From assembly GCF_023158935.1 (NCBI RefSeq), contig NZ_CP096120.1, forward strand, positions 1,798,001 to 1,862,000: 64,000 nucleotides of DNA, in the 5' to 3' direction. This DNA is from Acinetobacter portensis (GTDB taxonomy: Bacteria > Pseudomonadota > Gammaproteobacteria > Pseudomonadales > Moraxellaceae). Below the pieces are notes generated by a model. The model was given only the letters and a program-made list of their open reading frames with translations. It searched no databases and was not told where the DNA came from. Shown in pieces: positions 21,079 through 30,535 of this stretch. The first letter of the stretch is position 1. Each line of letters begins with the position of its first letter. The position numbers and the translations under genes are program-made.

Positions 21079-22623
21079 ATGTCAAATGATGTCAAAAAAT
21101 ATGATGAGGAATTCTACGGACACCCAAAACCTTTAAGAGGTCTATTCTTTACCGAACTTTGGGAACGTTTTTCTTATTATGGTATTCGCCCTTTACTTAT
21201 TCTTTATATGTCTGCAATGACAATTAATGGTGGTTTAGGCTTAGATAGACCTACTGCTGCCGCAATTGTTGGTTTATTTGCTGGCTCTATGTATTTAGTA
21301 ACCGTTTTTGGTGGTTGGGTTGCCGATAACTGGTTAGGACAAGCGCGTTCCGTTTGGTATGGCTCTATTATTATTGCTTTAGGTCATTTATCTATTGCAT
21401 TAACAGCGCTCTTTGGTACGTTTTTCTTTTATTTTGGGCTTGTGCTCATTGTTTTAGGATCTGGTTTATTTAAAACCTGTATTTCCATTATTGTCGGAAC
21501 GCTATATGCCGCACAAGATTCACGTCGCGATGCTGGTTTTTCCATTTTCTACATGGGAATTAACTTAGGCGCATTTGTTGCTCCATTACTTACTGGCTTA
21601 TTAGTAAAAGATAATGGATGGCATTTGGGCTTTGGTATTGGTGGCATTGGAATGTTAATTGCCTTGCTCATTTTCCGTTTTATTTCCATACCACAACTCA
21701 AACAGTTCAATGAAGCGCGTGGCATTCAAAACACTTGGAATCAAGCAACAAATTACAATCCGAAAGCACCTAAAATTGTTGCAGGCTTTTTAGTAATTTG
21801 CGGACTATTAATTACACTGGTTACTCTAGGTGTTATTACCATTAATCCAATATTACTTGTTACCTATTTAACTATTTTTATATGTGCCGCTATTGTTAGT
21901 TATTTTGCTTATCTTCTCTTGTTTTCAAAAACAACAATTCAAGAAAAGAAACAACTTGTGATTTGTTTTATCTTGCTTATTGTTGCGGCTTTATTTTGGT
22001 CTGCATTTGAACAAAAACCTACATCTTTCAATTTGTTCGCTCAAGACTTCACTTATCGCTACATTTTTGGATTTGAAATTCCAACTGTCTGGTTTCAATC
22101 AATAAATGCATTATTCATTATTATTTTCGCACCTATTATTGCATGGCTTTGGGTAAGACTTGGTAAGTCAAATAAAGACCCTAGTTATATTACTAAATTT
22201 ATTATTGCTTTGGTTTTAGCCGCAGCTGGCTTTGGTGTTATGGTACTTGCAAGTCAATCTGTTCTTGCCAGTAGCGGTGCTTTAGTTTCTCCGCTATGGC
22301 TTGTATCAACACTGTTATTACTTACACTTGGTGAACTTTGCTTAAGTCCTGTTGGTCTTTCAACTATGACTAAATTAGCACCCACTGTTATTCGAGGTCA
22401 GGTAATGGGCCTGTGGTTTACAGCTTCAGCACTTGGTAATTTAATGGCAGGCTTAATTGGTGGTCACGTATCTCAAGATTCACTTCATGATTTGCCTACC
22501 TTATTTATGCGCTGTGTAATTGCTCTTCTTATTGGTGCTGCGGTTTTATTCTTACTGAAAAAACCTATTCTTAAACTCATTTCAGATTGTGATGAGAAGC
22601 CAAAGAACATTGAAGCCTCTTAA
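21079..22623 (+). CDS. POT-family di/tripeptide:H+ symporter
   Basis: 514 residues with 12-14 hydrophobic segments. The POT/PTR signature GLFFTELWERFSYYG near residues 19-33 contains the ExxERFxYYG proton-coupling motif. FYMGINLGAFVAPLLTG (near 158) and the later GELCLSPVGLS block are also family marks. It imports small peptides using the proton gradient. It is the intact paralogue of the interrupted gene at 17514 and stands alone between two terminators. The E. coli equivalents are the dtp genes; the exact subtype and substrate preference cannot be read here. Confidence 0.95.
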   Translation: MSNDVKKYDEEFYGHPKPLRGLFFTELWERFSYYGIRPLLILYMSAMTINGGLGLDRPTAAAIVGLFAGSMYLVTVFGGWVADNWLGQARSVWYGSIIIALGHLSIALTALFGTFFFYFGLVLIVLGSGLFKTCISIIVGTLYAAQDSRRDAGFSIFYMGINLGAFVAPLLTGLLVKDNGWHLGFGIGGIGMLIALLIFRFISIPQLKQFNEARGIQNTWNQATNYNPKAPKIVAGFLVICGLLITLVTLGVITINPILLVTYLTIFICAAIVSYFAYLLLFSKTTIQEKKQLVICFILLIVAALFWSAFEQKPTSFNLFAQDFTYRYIFGFEIPTVWFQSINALFIIIFAPIIAWLWVRLGKSNKDPSYITKFIIALVLAAAGFGVMVLASQSVLASSGALVSPLWLVSTLLLLTLGELCLSPVGLSTMTKLAPTVIRGQVMGLWFTASALGNLMAGLIGGHVSQDSLHDLPTLFMRCVIALLIGAAVLFLLKKPILKLISDCDEKPKNIEAS

Positions 22624-22643
22624 GTTTTAAATCATCTTGCAAT

Positions 22644-22674
22644 AAAAAACCAAGCCTTTGTGCTTGGTTTTTTA
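22644..22674 (+). terminator. Terminator of the second POT gene
   Basis: AAAACCAAGC/GCTTGGTTTT stem with a short loop and a T run, 20 bases after the stop. Confidence 0.88.
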
Positions 22675-22723
22675 TATCTAATTTATAACCACAATACTTG
22701 ATGTTTTTATTGAAGCTTTTATA

Positions 22724-23251
22724 GTGAAAGAATCAACTTACATGTCAAACACCATGAATCTTTTTCTAAGGTTTCTCCCCTTTTTTATTCATCTTCTTAA
22801 GCTGGATTTATTTAAAGCTCGATCACTAACAGCAGGTGAAATTGATTTGTGTCGTTCTGTTTTTGGCGATTTAATTAATTACAAGCAAGTCAAAATTATG
22901 AATCAACCCTATTTACCTTGGCAACATGCTTATATTTTTATGGCACCACAAGGAAATATTCACAGTAAAGACTCAATTTATAGAGAAGATTACTCAAAGG
23001 AAAATATTAATTTCCAAGCTGTTTTCATTCATGAAATGGCGCATATTTTGCAACACCAAAAGAACATAAACGTACTATTGCAAGGTACTTTATTACAAAG
23101 TGCCTATTACTTAAGTTTAAAATATTATAACCCCTATAAATATCAAATCATTAAGGGTAAATCTTTTTGGGCATACAATATTGAACAACAAGGAGATATT
23201 GCTCGAGACATTTTTCTAAAACGCATCCCGAATATTATTTTAAAGAACTAA
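22724..23251 (+). CDS. Small HEXXH putative zinc metallopeptidase (resembles 'vgr-related' proteins)
   Basis: 175 residues from a GTG at 22724, or 169 from the ATG at 22742; neither has a strong ribosome site. The key feature is FIHEMAHILQHQ near residues 104-115, a zincin HExxH with a following His. A hydrophobic N-terminal stretch (LFLRFLPFFIHLL) could be an anchor. The overall layout resembles small metallopeptidase-like proteins often labelled 'vgr-related' in Acinetobacter annotations, but no vgrG, hcp or other type VI genes are nearby. The codon use is more AT-rich than that of the neighbours. Substrate and partner are unknown. Confidence 0.7.
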   Translation: MKESTYMSNTMNLFLRFLPFFIHLLKLDLFKARSLTAGEIDLCRSVFGDLINYKQVKIMNQPYLPWQHAYIFMAPQGNIHSKDSIYREDYSKENINFQAVFIHEMAHILQHQKNINVLLQGTLLQSAYYLSLKYYNPYKYQIIKGKSFWAYNIEQQGDIARDIFLKRIPNIILKN

Positions 23252-23526
23252 AAAACATCAAAACAACACCCTTAATTTTGCATATAACAAGCCAATACAT
23301 TTAGCCACGAATAAACATCATTAAACCCTAGCTTCTCTGCTAATTTAATATAAAATAACAAAGCGCTGTTTTTGCACTGCTAAATTTAATACTTTTCAGT
23401 GAAATAATTATGGTTTTTGCCTTGTGGCAGTATTTTTAGCATCAAACACCTCAAAGCCAAATTAAAGCAAAATAAAATCAAATGGTTAGATGTGTTTTAA
23501 ACCTATAGGAATAGGATTAAATTTAA

Positions 23527-25152
23527 ATGAAATCTTTTAAAATTGCCCTAGCTCAGTTCTCTCCAGTAGTTGGTGATATAGACGCTAACGTTCAAAAAAT
23601 GATTGATCAAGCAAATGAAGCAACAAAACAAAATGCAGATCTAATCGTTTTTCCAGAATTATCTACAATTGGCTATCGCGCAGAGGATCTTTTCCTTCGC
23701 CCAAGTCTTACAAAACGTAGCGAAAATGCTTTTAAAGCACTTAGCCAAGTTAAAAATATTGTGATGGTTTTTGGCTTTGTAAACCAAACTGAAGATGGTC
23801 AACGTTATAACTCTGCTGCCGTTATGAAAGATGGTCAGATTTTAGGTATTTATAACAAACAAAACTTGCCAAATTACAGTGTGTTTGATGAGAAACGCTA
23901 TTTCAGCGAAGGTCATCAACACCTTGTATTTGAATATTTAGGTCATAAGTTTGGTGTATTAATTTGTGAAGATGTTTGGTCACTTCCAACAGTACAACAA
24001 CTTGCGAGATTAAATGTTGAAACTGCACTTGTACTTAATGCATCGCCATACGAAGTGGGTAAACCACAGCATCGCGTAGCAACTATGTCTGAGCTTGCTA
24101 AACAATTAAACATCAATTTGGTTTATACCAACCAAGTTGGCGGTCAAGATGATTTAATCTTTGATGGTACAAGCTTTGTTGTGAGCAATAGCGGTACTGT
24201 TGCAACTCAAGCAGCAACCTTCAAAGAAGAACTTCTTATTGCAGAATACGAAATTGAAAATAAAGCATTTAAACAAGGTTCAATTGCTCCTGCTTTAGAC
24301 ACAATGGCTGAAATTTACCAAAGCCTTGTTGTAGCAACACGTGATTATGTCACTCGCTCAGGCTTCCCTGGTGTTATTTTAGGTTTATCCGGTGGTATCG
24401 ATTCTGCACTTACTCTTGCTATTGCTGTAGATGCAATTGGTGCAGACAAAGTACAAGCGGTGATGATGCCTTATACATACACTGCACAAATTAGTGTTGA
24501 AGATGCAGCAGAACAAGCGAAAAACATGGGTGTTACTTTTGGTATTGCCGAAATCAATCCTATTGTAAACAGCTTCATGCAAACACTTTACCCATTCTTT
24601 GGTAATAGCCCTGCCGATGCGACAGAAGAAAACCTACAAGCACGCTCTCGTGGCACATTGCTTATGGGTCTTTCAAATAAATTTGGTAACCTTGTACTTT
24701 CTACAGGTAACAAATCTGAATTAGCTGTTGGTTATTGCACGCTTTACGGTGATATGGTTGGTGGTTTTGCTGTACTTAAAGATGTGTATAAAACGATTGT
24801 CTTTGAACTTGCGAAATACCGTAACAGCATTTCAGAAACACCAGTTATTCCTGAACGTGTAATTACGCGTCCACCATCAGCAGAATTACGTCCAGATCAA
24901 AAAGATCAGGACTCTTTACCTGCTTACGATGTATTAGATGCGATTCTTTATGCGTACATTGAAGAAGATGTTAGCCAAGATAACATCATTGCTAAAGGCT
25001 TCGATAAAGACGTTGTAGAGAAAGTGATTAAACTTGTAGATCGTAACGAATACAAACGTCGCCAAGGCGCAATTGGTCCTCGTATTACTTCACGTGCATT
25101 TTCACGTGAACGTAGATACCCAATTGTGAATGGTTGGAAACCTGGAATCTAA
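23527..25152 (+). CDS. nadE: NAD+ synthetase, glutamine-dependent type
   Basis: 541 residues with two domains. Residues 1-250 are a nitrilase-fold amidase with the expected Glu (FPELSTIGY, Glu44), Lys (YNKQNLPN) and Cys (VLICEDVW, Cys147), so ammonia can come from glutamine. Residues 265-541 are the synthetase domain, with the PP-loop ATP site SGGIDSALT near 288-296 and the NKSELAVGYCT block. It catalyses the last step of NAD biosynthesis, amidation of nicotinic acid adenine dinucleotide. The gene stands alone and is followed by a strong terminator. Confidence 0.96.
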   Translation: MKSFKIALAQFSPVVGDIDANVQKMIDQANEATKQNADLIVFPELSTIGYRAEDLFLRPSLTKRSENAFKALSQVKNIVMVFGFVNQTEDGQRYNSAAVMKDGQILGIYNKQNLPNYSVFDEKRYFSEGHQHLVFEYLGHKFGVLICEDVWSLPTVQQLARLNVETALVLNASPYEVGKPQHRVATMSELAKQLNINLVYTNQVGGQDDLIFDGTSFVVSNSGTVATQAATFKEELLIAEYEIENKAFKQGSIAPALDTMAEIYQSLVVATRDYVTRSGFPGVILGLSGGIDSALTLAIAVDAIGADKVQAVMMPYTYTAQISVEDAAEQAKNMGVTFGIAEINPIVNSFMQTLYPFFGNSPADATEENLQARSRGTLLMGLSNKFGNLVLSTGNKSELAVGYCTLYGDMVGGFAVLKDVYKTIVFELAKYRNSISETPVIPERVITRPPSAELRPDQKDQDSLPAYDVLDAILYAYIEEDVSQDNIIAKGFDKDVVEKVIKLVDRNEYKRRQGAIGPRITSRAFSRERRYPIVNGWKPGI

Positions 25153-25163
25153 TCCTTTCCAAT

Positions 25164-25196
25164 AAAAAAGCCCAAACATTTGTTTGGGCTTTTTTA
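25164..25196 (+). terminator. Terminator of nadE
   Basis: A long stem AAGCCCAAACA/TGTTTGGGCTT with A and T runs, 12 bases after the stop codon. Confidence 0.9.
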
Positions 25197-25249
25197 TGAC
25201 TTAATCATTTTATTTTACTTAAAATAATTGAGCTTTTTACAGATAAAAA

Positions 25250-25274
25250 AAGACCACGTTTTGGAACGTGGTCT
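25250..25274 (-). terminator. Terminator of tRNA-Met copy 1
   Basis: AGACCACGTT/AACGTGGTCT 10-bp stem with a 4-base loop. On the minus strand it is followed by a run of seven T, just beyond the tRNA 3' end. Confidence 0.85.
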
Positions 25275-25281
25275 ATAAAAA

Positions 25282-25358
25282 TGGTGGCTATGACGAGACT
25301 TGAACTTGTGACCCCCGCATTATGAGTGCGGTGCTCTAACCAACTGAGCTACATAGCC
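25282..25358 (-). tRNA. tRNA-Met (CAT), copy 1
   Basis: 77 bases with encoded CCA. The acceptor GGCTATG pairs with CATAGCC; the D arm is AGCTCAGTTGGTTAGAGC and the T arm has GTTCAAGTC. The anticodon stem CCGCA/TGCGG holds the loop CTCATAA, with anticodon CAT. The G1-C72 pair and ordinary anticodon stem indicate the elongator species rather than the initiator. Confidence 0.95.
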
Positions 25359-25536
25359 GTAAACTGTGGACGCATTATCTAAATTTCATCCCTGATCGTC
25401 AAGCACTAATCACATCAAATGTTCAGTCTTTATACGAAATAATACTTTTTTATTATTTTTTGATTTAATTTCACTTTTTTAATCAAAAAAATGAGATTAA
25501 GGTTATGAATATATGATTGAAAACTTAAGTTAAAAG

Positions 25537-25953
25537 ATGAAACTTTGGAAAAAATTAACGATATGCACTGTAGTTTCTCTATTAGGTGCATGCTCACTAA
25601 TCTCCCCATTAGTCGTGGACTATAATGGCGTTAGGAGAGATGTTGCGACAGCAATCAATCAAAATACACTGCTCAGTATTTCAAGCAGGCATGTGCTTGT
25701 TGCTTATGCTAAAGAACAACAGAAAATTTTAAGTTCACAATATCAAAGTGAAGATCAACAAAAACGTTTAGCAACGGAACGAGCGATAGGCACATATTGC
25801 GCATTACAAAAAGTATCTGACAAAAAATTAAATTGGGTAGATTCAAAAATATTTGCTTTACCTGAACAGCAAGAAAAATTAAAACATAATCAAAGTTTAC
25901 AAAATAAAATTCACATTAATAGTGCTGAAATTGATTGCACAAATAAATTTTAA
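25537..25953 (+). CDS. Small lipoprotein of unknown function
   Basis: 138 residues. MKLWKKLTICTVVSLLGACS is a type II signal peptide with lipobox LGAC, giving lipidated Cys19. The mature part is hydrophilic, Gln- and Lys-rich, with a likely helical region (residues 60-90) and two further Cys (near 88 and 134). It is not recognised. The gene lies between the two tRNA-Met repeats, so it may be lineage-specific. No clear terminator of its own follows, but the tRNA terminator hairpin at 25980 could serve. Confidence 0.7.
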   Translation: MKLWKKLTICTVVSLLGACSLISPLVVDYNGVRRDVATAINQNTLLSISSRHVLVAYAKEQQKILSSQYQSEDQQKRLATERAIGTYCALQKVSDKKLNWVDSKIFALPEQQEKLKHNQSLQNKIHINSAEIDCTNKF

Positions 25954-25979
25954 TATTTTCGACAAATTTTAGATAAAAA

Positions 25980-26004
25980 AAGACCACGTTTTGGAACGTG
26001 GTCT
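25980..26004 (-). terminator. Terminator of tRNA-Met copy 2
   Basis: Identical hairpin and T run to that of copy 1, on the minus strand. Confidence 0.85.
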
Positions 26005-26011
26005 ATAAAAA

Positions 26012-26088
26012 TGGTGGCTATGACGAGACTTGAACTTGTGACCCCCGCATTATGAGTGCGGTGCTCTAACCAACTGAGCTACATAGCC
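26012..26088 (-). tRNA. tRNA-Met (CAT), copy 2
   Basis: Identical over all 77 bases to the copy at 25282-25358, with anticodon CAT and encoded CCA. Both copies are transcribed in the same direction, downstream of rnpB on the minus strand. Confidence 0.95.
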
Positions 26089-26159
26089 GTAAACTGTGCG
26101 CGCATTATCTTCTGATATGATATTCGCGTCAAGCACTAACCGCGCTAATTGTACAAAAA

Positions 26160-26538
<379 letters not shown>

Positions 26539-26564
26539 GAGGCGCATATTAACAAATATACGAA

Positions 26565-27336
<772 letters not shown>

Positions 27337-27509
27337 TTAGTGACAGATGGCTATTTTATCAAAAAGTAATTTTTTAGGTGAATAAACCTGTTATTTTTAT
27401 GAAATATCTTAAGCAAGTACCTTAAATTACTTAAATACCTTTACATTTATCAATTGTCTTTAAGCCCTTGTTTGGGGCACAATAGACATAAGTTTGGAAG
27501 TAACTGATT

Positions 27510-27983
27510 ATGGCGAAGGTAGAAGTTAAAAAAAATTCGAGTGGAACAATTGCGCTAAACAAGCGTGCCCGCCACGATTATTTTATCGAAGAAAAATTTG
27601 AAGCTGGTCTTTCATTAAAAGGCTGGGAAGTTAAATCTATGCGTGCTGGTCGTATGACCATCGTAGAAAGCTATATTACGTTTAAAAATGGTGAAGCTTT
27701 CTTATTTGGTGCGCAGGTTCAACCATTACTAAGCGCATCTACACATGTTGTTCCTGAAGCAACACGTACACGTAAGCTTTTGCTTAACCGTCGTGAAATT
27801 GAAAAACTACAAGGTGCAATTAACCAAAAAGGTTATTCTTGCGTACCTTTAGCGTGCTATTGGAAAGGTCGAAATGCCAAGCTTGAAATTGCATTGGTAA
27901 AAGGTAAGCAATTACATGACAAACGCGCAACTGAAAAAGACCGCGATTGGCAACGTGATAAAGCACGTATTTTCCACAAATAA
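27510..27983 (+). CDS. smpB: SsrA-binding protein (trans-translation)
   Basis: 157 residues. SmpB binds tmRNA and guides it into stalled ribosomes. The family features are the N-terminal [33 protein letters not shown] and the basic C-terminal tail [19 protein letters not shown]. It is monocistronic, with a terminator immediately after it. No ssrA gene was recognised in the window. Confidence 0.97.
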   Translation: MAKVEVKKNSSGTIALNKRARHDYFIEEKFEAGLSLKGWEVKSMRAGRMTIVESYITFKNGEAFLFGAQVQPLLSASTHVVPEATRTRKLLLNRREIEKLQGAINQKGYSCVPLACYWKGRNAKLEIALVKGKQLHDKRATEKDRDWQRDKARIFHK

Positions 27984-27992
27984 AATACGCAT

Positions 27993-28020
27993 AAAAAAAC
28001 CTCCATTTGGAGGTTTTTTT
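27993..28020 (+). terminator. Terminator after smpB (bidirectional)
   Basis: AAAACCTCC/GGAGGTTTT stem with an ATTT loop and A/T runs on both sides. It serves smpB and the convergent flavodoxin-like gene. Confidence 0.9.
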
Positions 28021-28040
28021 AGTTTTAGGAATTAGTTTGT

Positions 28041-28592
28041 TTAGTTTAAACGCAACATTTGTGAAGCAATATGTTTACCAAACCAAATTGCAGTGTCCAA
28101 ATCACCTTGTGGTGGCGTAACATCTACAGGCGCATTATCAGACTGAGTCATTAAGCCCAAAAAGCTCGACATACGGTTTACATCTTCAACTGAACGCCCT
28201 GTTGCCATTAGAGGCAAACCTGACCAAAGCATGCCATGTTGCATAGCAAATAAATTAATTTGCTGTAACACCGCCAATTTATCACCACTTAAACCACCAC
28301 CATTGGTAAATGCTGCTGCAAGTTTTCCTTGCCACGCGCGTGCTAACCAACGTTTTGATGATTGCTCCATAAATAACTTCATTGCTGCACTGATGCTACC
28401 CATATAAGTTGGACAGCCAAAAATAATCGCATCGGCTGTATCTAGTACATCCCAGTCAATTTGTTCCACATTCATTAATGAAACACAAACTCCCGCATCT
28501 AAAGCACCCTGCTCAATATAACGAGCAACTTTAGCGGTATGTCCATAAGGACTGTGATAAACAATAGCAAGAGATTTAGAAGATATAGACAT
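28041..28592 (-). CDS. Flavodoxin-fold NAD(P)H:quinone reductase-like protein (WrbA-type)
   Basis: 183 residues from the ATG at 28592; a TTG three codons earlier is less likely. The FMN phosphate loop YHSPYGHTAKVA, the second loop FGCPTYMGSISAAMK, and FTNGGGLSGDK match the NADPH-dependent FMN reductase / WrbA group. It is probably a soluble flavoprotein reducing quinones or similar acceptors; the substrate is not determinable. Convergent with smpB; pgeF lies upstream on the same strand, 40 bases away. Confidence 0.85.
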   Translation of the reverse strand: MSISSKSLAIVYHSPYGHTAKVARYIEQGALDAGVCVSLMNVEQIDWDVLDTADAIIFGCPTYMGSISAAMKLFMEQSSKRWLARAWQGKLAAAFTNGGGLSGDKLAVLQQINLFAMQHGMLWSGLPLMATGRSVEDVNRMSSFLGLMTQSDNAPVDVTPPQGDLDTAIWFGKHIASQMLRLN

Positions 28593-28631
28593 ATCGATCA
28601 AAACAAAAAATTTGGAGAAAGTTTAGCATTT

Positions 28632-29372
28632 TCAGCGAATAAAGACGAATGTTGTCATACGTCCTGTTTTTGCTTCACGGCGATATGAGAAATATTCATC
28701 TGCTTGAGTATATGAACATTGATTGCCACCAAGTACAGTTTCAATTCCATGCTGATTCAAAATATAGCGCGCAATTGCGTATAAATCTGCATAGAACTTT
28801 CCTGCTACTTTCCCCGCTAAAAATGCACTTTCTAATGTAGGATATTTAGAGCAAAAAGCATCTTTAACTTCAGCACCAATTTCAAAACAAGGCTGACTAA
28901 TTGCAGCACCTAACCATGCCCAAGTAGGTTTGGTTTGCATAGTTGCAATGGTATTTTCAACAATACCATTTGCTAAACCACGCCAACCTGCATGCAAATT
29001 TGCAACTTCCGAACCTTCAGCATTTCCCAAAACCACAGGCAAACAATCTGCTGTCATCATCATGAGTGCGTGAGATTTGGCTTGCGTAACCAAACCATCA
29101 CCAACCAATGCATCGAAAGTAATCTGATCATTTACAGTATGACAAATCGTACTATGCGTTTGCGTCATCCATGTAATTTTATTCACACCAAATTCAGCAA
29201 AATCTTCTAACAAAGTCATGCGATGTTGCTGAACGCGATGCGCTTGGTCATTGACATGCAATGCAACATTAAATCCCGCTAATTCAGGCTGTTCAGAGTT
29301 TAATGTTTTCTCGTGATGCACTCTTGTTTGCCCCACAAAAACGCCTTGTGGTAAGCCTTGAACAAATTGCAT
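28632..29372 (-). CDS. pgeF: Peptidoglycan editing factor / polyphenol oxidase family (YfiH)
   Basis: 246 residues. The COG1496 family marks are MMTADCLPVVL, NLHAGWRGLANGIVENT and the C-terminal CSYTQADEYFSYRREAKTGRM, which include the conserved His/Cys metal or catalytic residues. In E. coli PgeF (YfiH) removes wrongly incorporated L-Ser from UDP-MurNAc. The gene order bamD opposite rluD-pgeF is the same as in E. coli, supporting orthology. It starts 39 bases after rluD. Confidence 0.93.
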   Translation of the reverse strand: MQFVQGLPQGVFVGQTRVHHEKTLNSEQPELAGFNVALHVNDQAHRVQQHRMTLLEDFAEFGVNKITWMTQTHSTICHTVNDQITFDALVGDGLVTQAKSHALMMMTADCLPVVLGNAEGSEVANLHAGWRGLANGIVENTIATMQTKPTWAWLGAAISQPCFEIGAEVKDAFCSKYPTLESAFLAGKVAGKFYADLYAIARYILNQHGIETVLGGNQCSYTQADEYFSYRREAKTGRMTTFVFIR

Positions 29373-29411
29373 GTCAATTTCCTTATAAAATCATCATCAA
29401 ATTTTAAATGA

Positions 29412-30464
29412 TTAGTACGCTTTGTTTTCTGTACGAAGTACATCAACCAATTGTGCAAAATCTTCAGGCCACGGTGCTTCAAACATCATATCTTCACCCG
29501 TTTTAGGATGGACTAAACCAAGTTTCGCAGCATGAAGTGCTTGGCGTTTAAAACCACGTAATGTATCTGCTAAAAGTTCAGAAGAACCCGCAGGTAAACG
29601 TACACGAGGCATATACACCTGATCGCCTACTAAGCCATAACCAATATAACTAAAGTGAACACGAATTTGGTGTGTACGACCAGTTTCTAAACGTGCTTGA
29701 ACACGCGTGAAGTGTTGGAAACGCTCTTTTACGTTGTAGTGCGTAACAGCATCTTTACCACCAGGTAATACTGTCATTTTCACACGGTCCACAGGGTGAC
29801 GTTTGATTGGCTCATCAATTGTGCCACCCGCAATAATGTTGCCATACACAACAACATCATAAATACGATAAACAGATTTTTTAGCCAATTGCTTACTTAA
29901 AGAAAATTGCGCTTCTAAGCTTTTAGCAACAACCAATAAACCACTCGTGTCTTTGTCGATACGATGTACTAAACCTGCACGTGCAAGTTCAGAAGATTTT
30001 GGATAATGATGAAGCAAAGCATTTACCAGAGTACCCGTTGAATTACCCGCACCTGGGTGAACAACCATACCAACAGGTTTATTAATAACTAAAATTTCAT
30101 CATCTTCATAAATAATATTTAACGGAATATCTTCAGGTAAGCTACGTGTTTGGGCTTCAAGCTCAACATTTAATGTTAAAACTTCATCACCTTCACACTT
30201 GTACTTTGGCTTAACACTGTTACCATTAACCAATAAATGACCATCTTTCAGCCATTGTTTTAGTCTTTCTCTGGAATAATCGTTCCAAATCAAGGCTGCA
30301 ACTTGGTCGATGCGTTGCCCTAAATAGCTTTCATCCAGTTGAAATTGCAACGATAAACGTGTTGCAGTTACTTCGGAAGTATGGTTATCTGCTTCCTCAG
30401 AATCATCAAATATATGGAAATCAGTTTCAGGGGTATTTGAATTGGAAGATTGTGCTTGGCTCAT
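29412..30464 (-). CDS. rluD: 23S rRNA pseudouridine synthase RluD
   Basis: 350 residues. An acidic N-terminal extension (about 1-36, rich in Asp, Glu, Ser and Thr) precedes an S4 RNA-binding domain (about 45-105) and the pseudouridine synthase domain. The catalytic motif HRIDKDTSG gives Asp170. RluD makes pseudouridines at positions 1911, 1915 and 1917 of 23S rRNA (E. coli numbering). It is divergent from bamD across about 70 bases and is likely co-transcribed with pgeF. Confidence 0.95.
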   Translation of the reverse strand: MSQAQSSNSNTPETDFHIFDDSEEADNHTSEVTATRLSLQFQLDESYLGQRIDQVAALIWNDYSRERLKQWLKDGHLLVNGNSVKPKYKCEGDEVLTLNVELEAQTRSLPEDIPLNIIYEDDEILVINKPVGMVVHPGAGNSTGTLVNALLHHYPKSSELARAGLVHRIDKDTSGLLVVAKSLEAQFSLSKQLAKKSVYRIYDVVVYGNIIAGGTIDEPIKRHPVDRVKMTVLPGGKDAVTHYNVKERFQHFTRVQARLETGRTHQIRVHFSYIGYGLVGDQVYMPRVRLPAGSSELLADTLRGFKRQALHAAKLGLVHPKTGEDMMFEAPWPEDFAQLVDVLRTENKAY

Positions 30465-30535
30465 TTGATCATTCAGAAAAAAGTGGTTTAATTGTGCAAT
30501 TGTAGCTCATTGCCCGGAATAACAGAGGAATTTTT

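Larger units (their letters stand above)
25241..25380. repeat. 140-base direct repeat carrying tRNA-Met (copy 1)
   Basis: From AGATAAAAAAAG to CGCATTATCT this block is repeated 730 bases further on (25971-26110) with only two visible differences, both in the last dozen bases (GA versus CG after AAACTGTG). It contains the whole tRNA gene and its terminator. Confidence 0.9.
25971..26110. repeat. 140-base direct repeat carrying tRNA-Met (copy 2)
   Basis: Second copy of the block at 25241-25380, same orientation, offset 730 bases. Similarity ends at TCTGATATGA, although GTCAAGCACTAA recurs shortly after in both copies. Confidence 0.9.
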
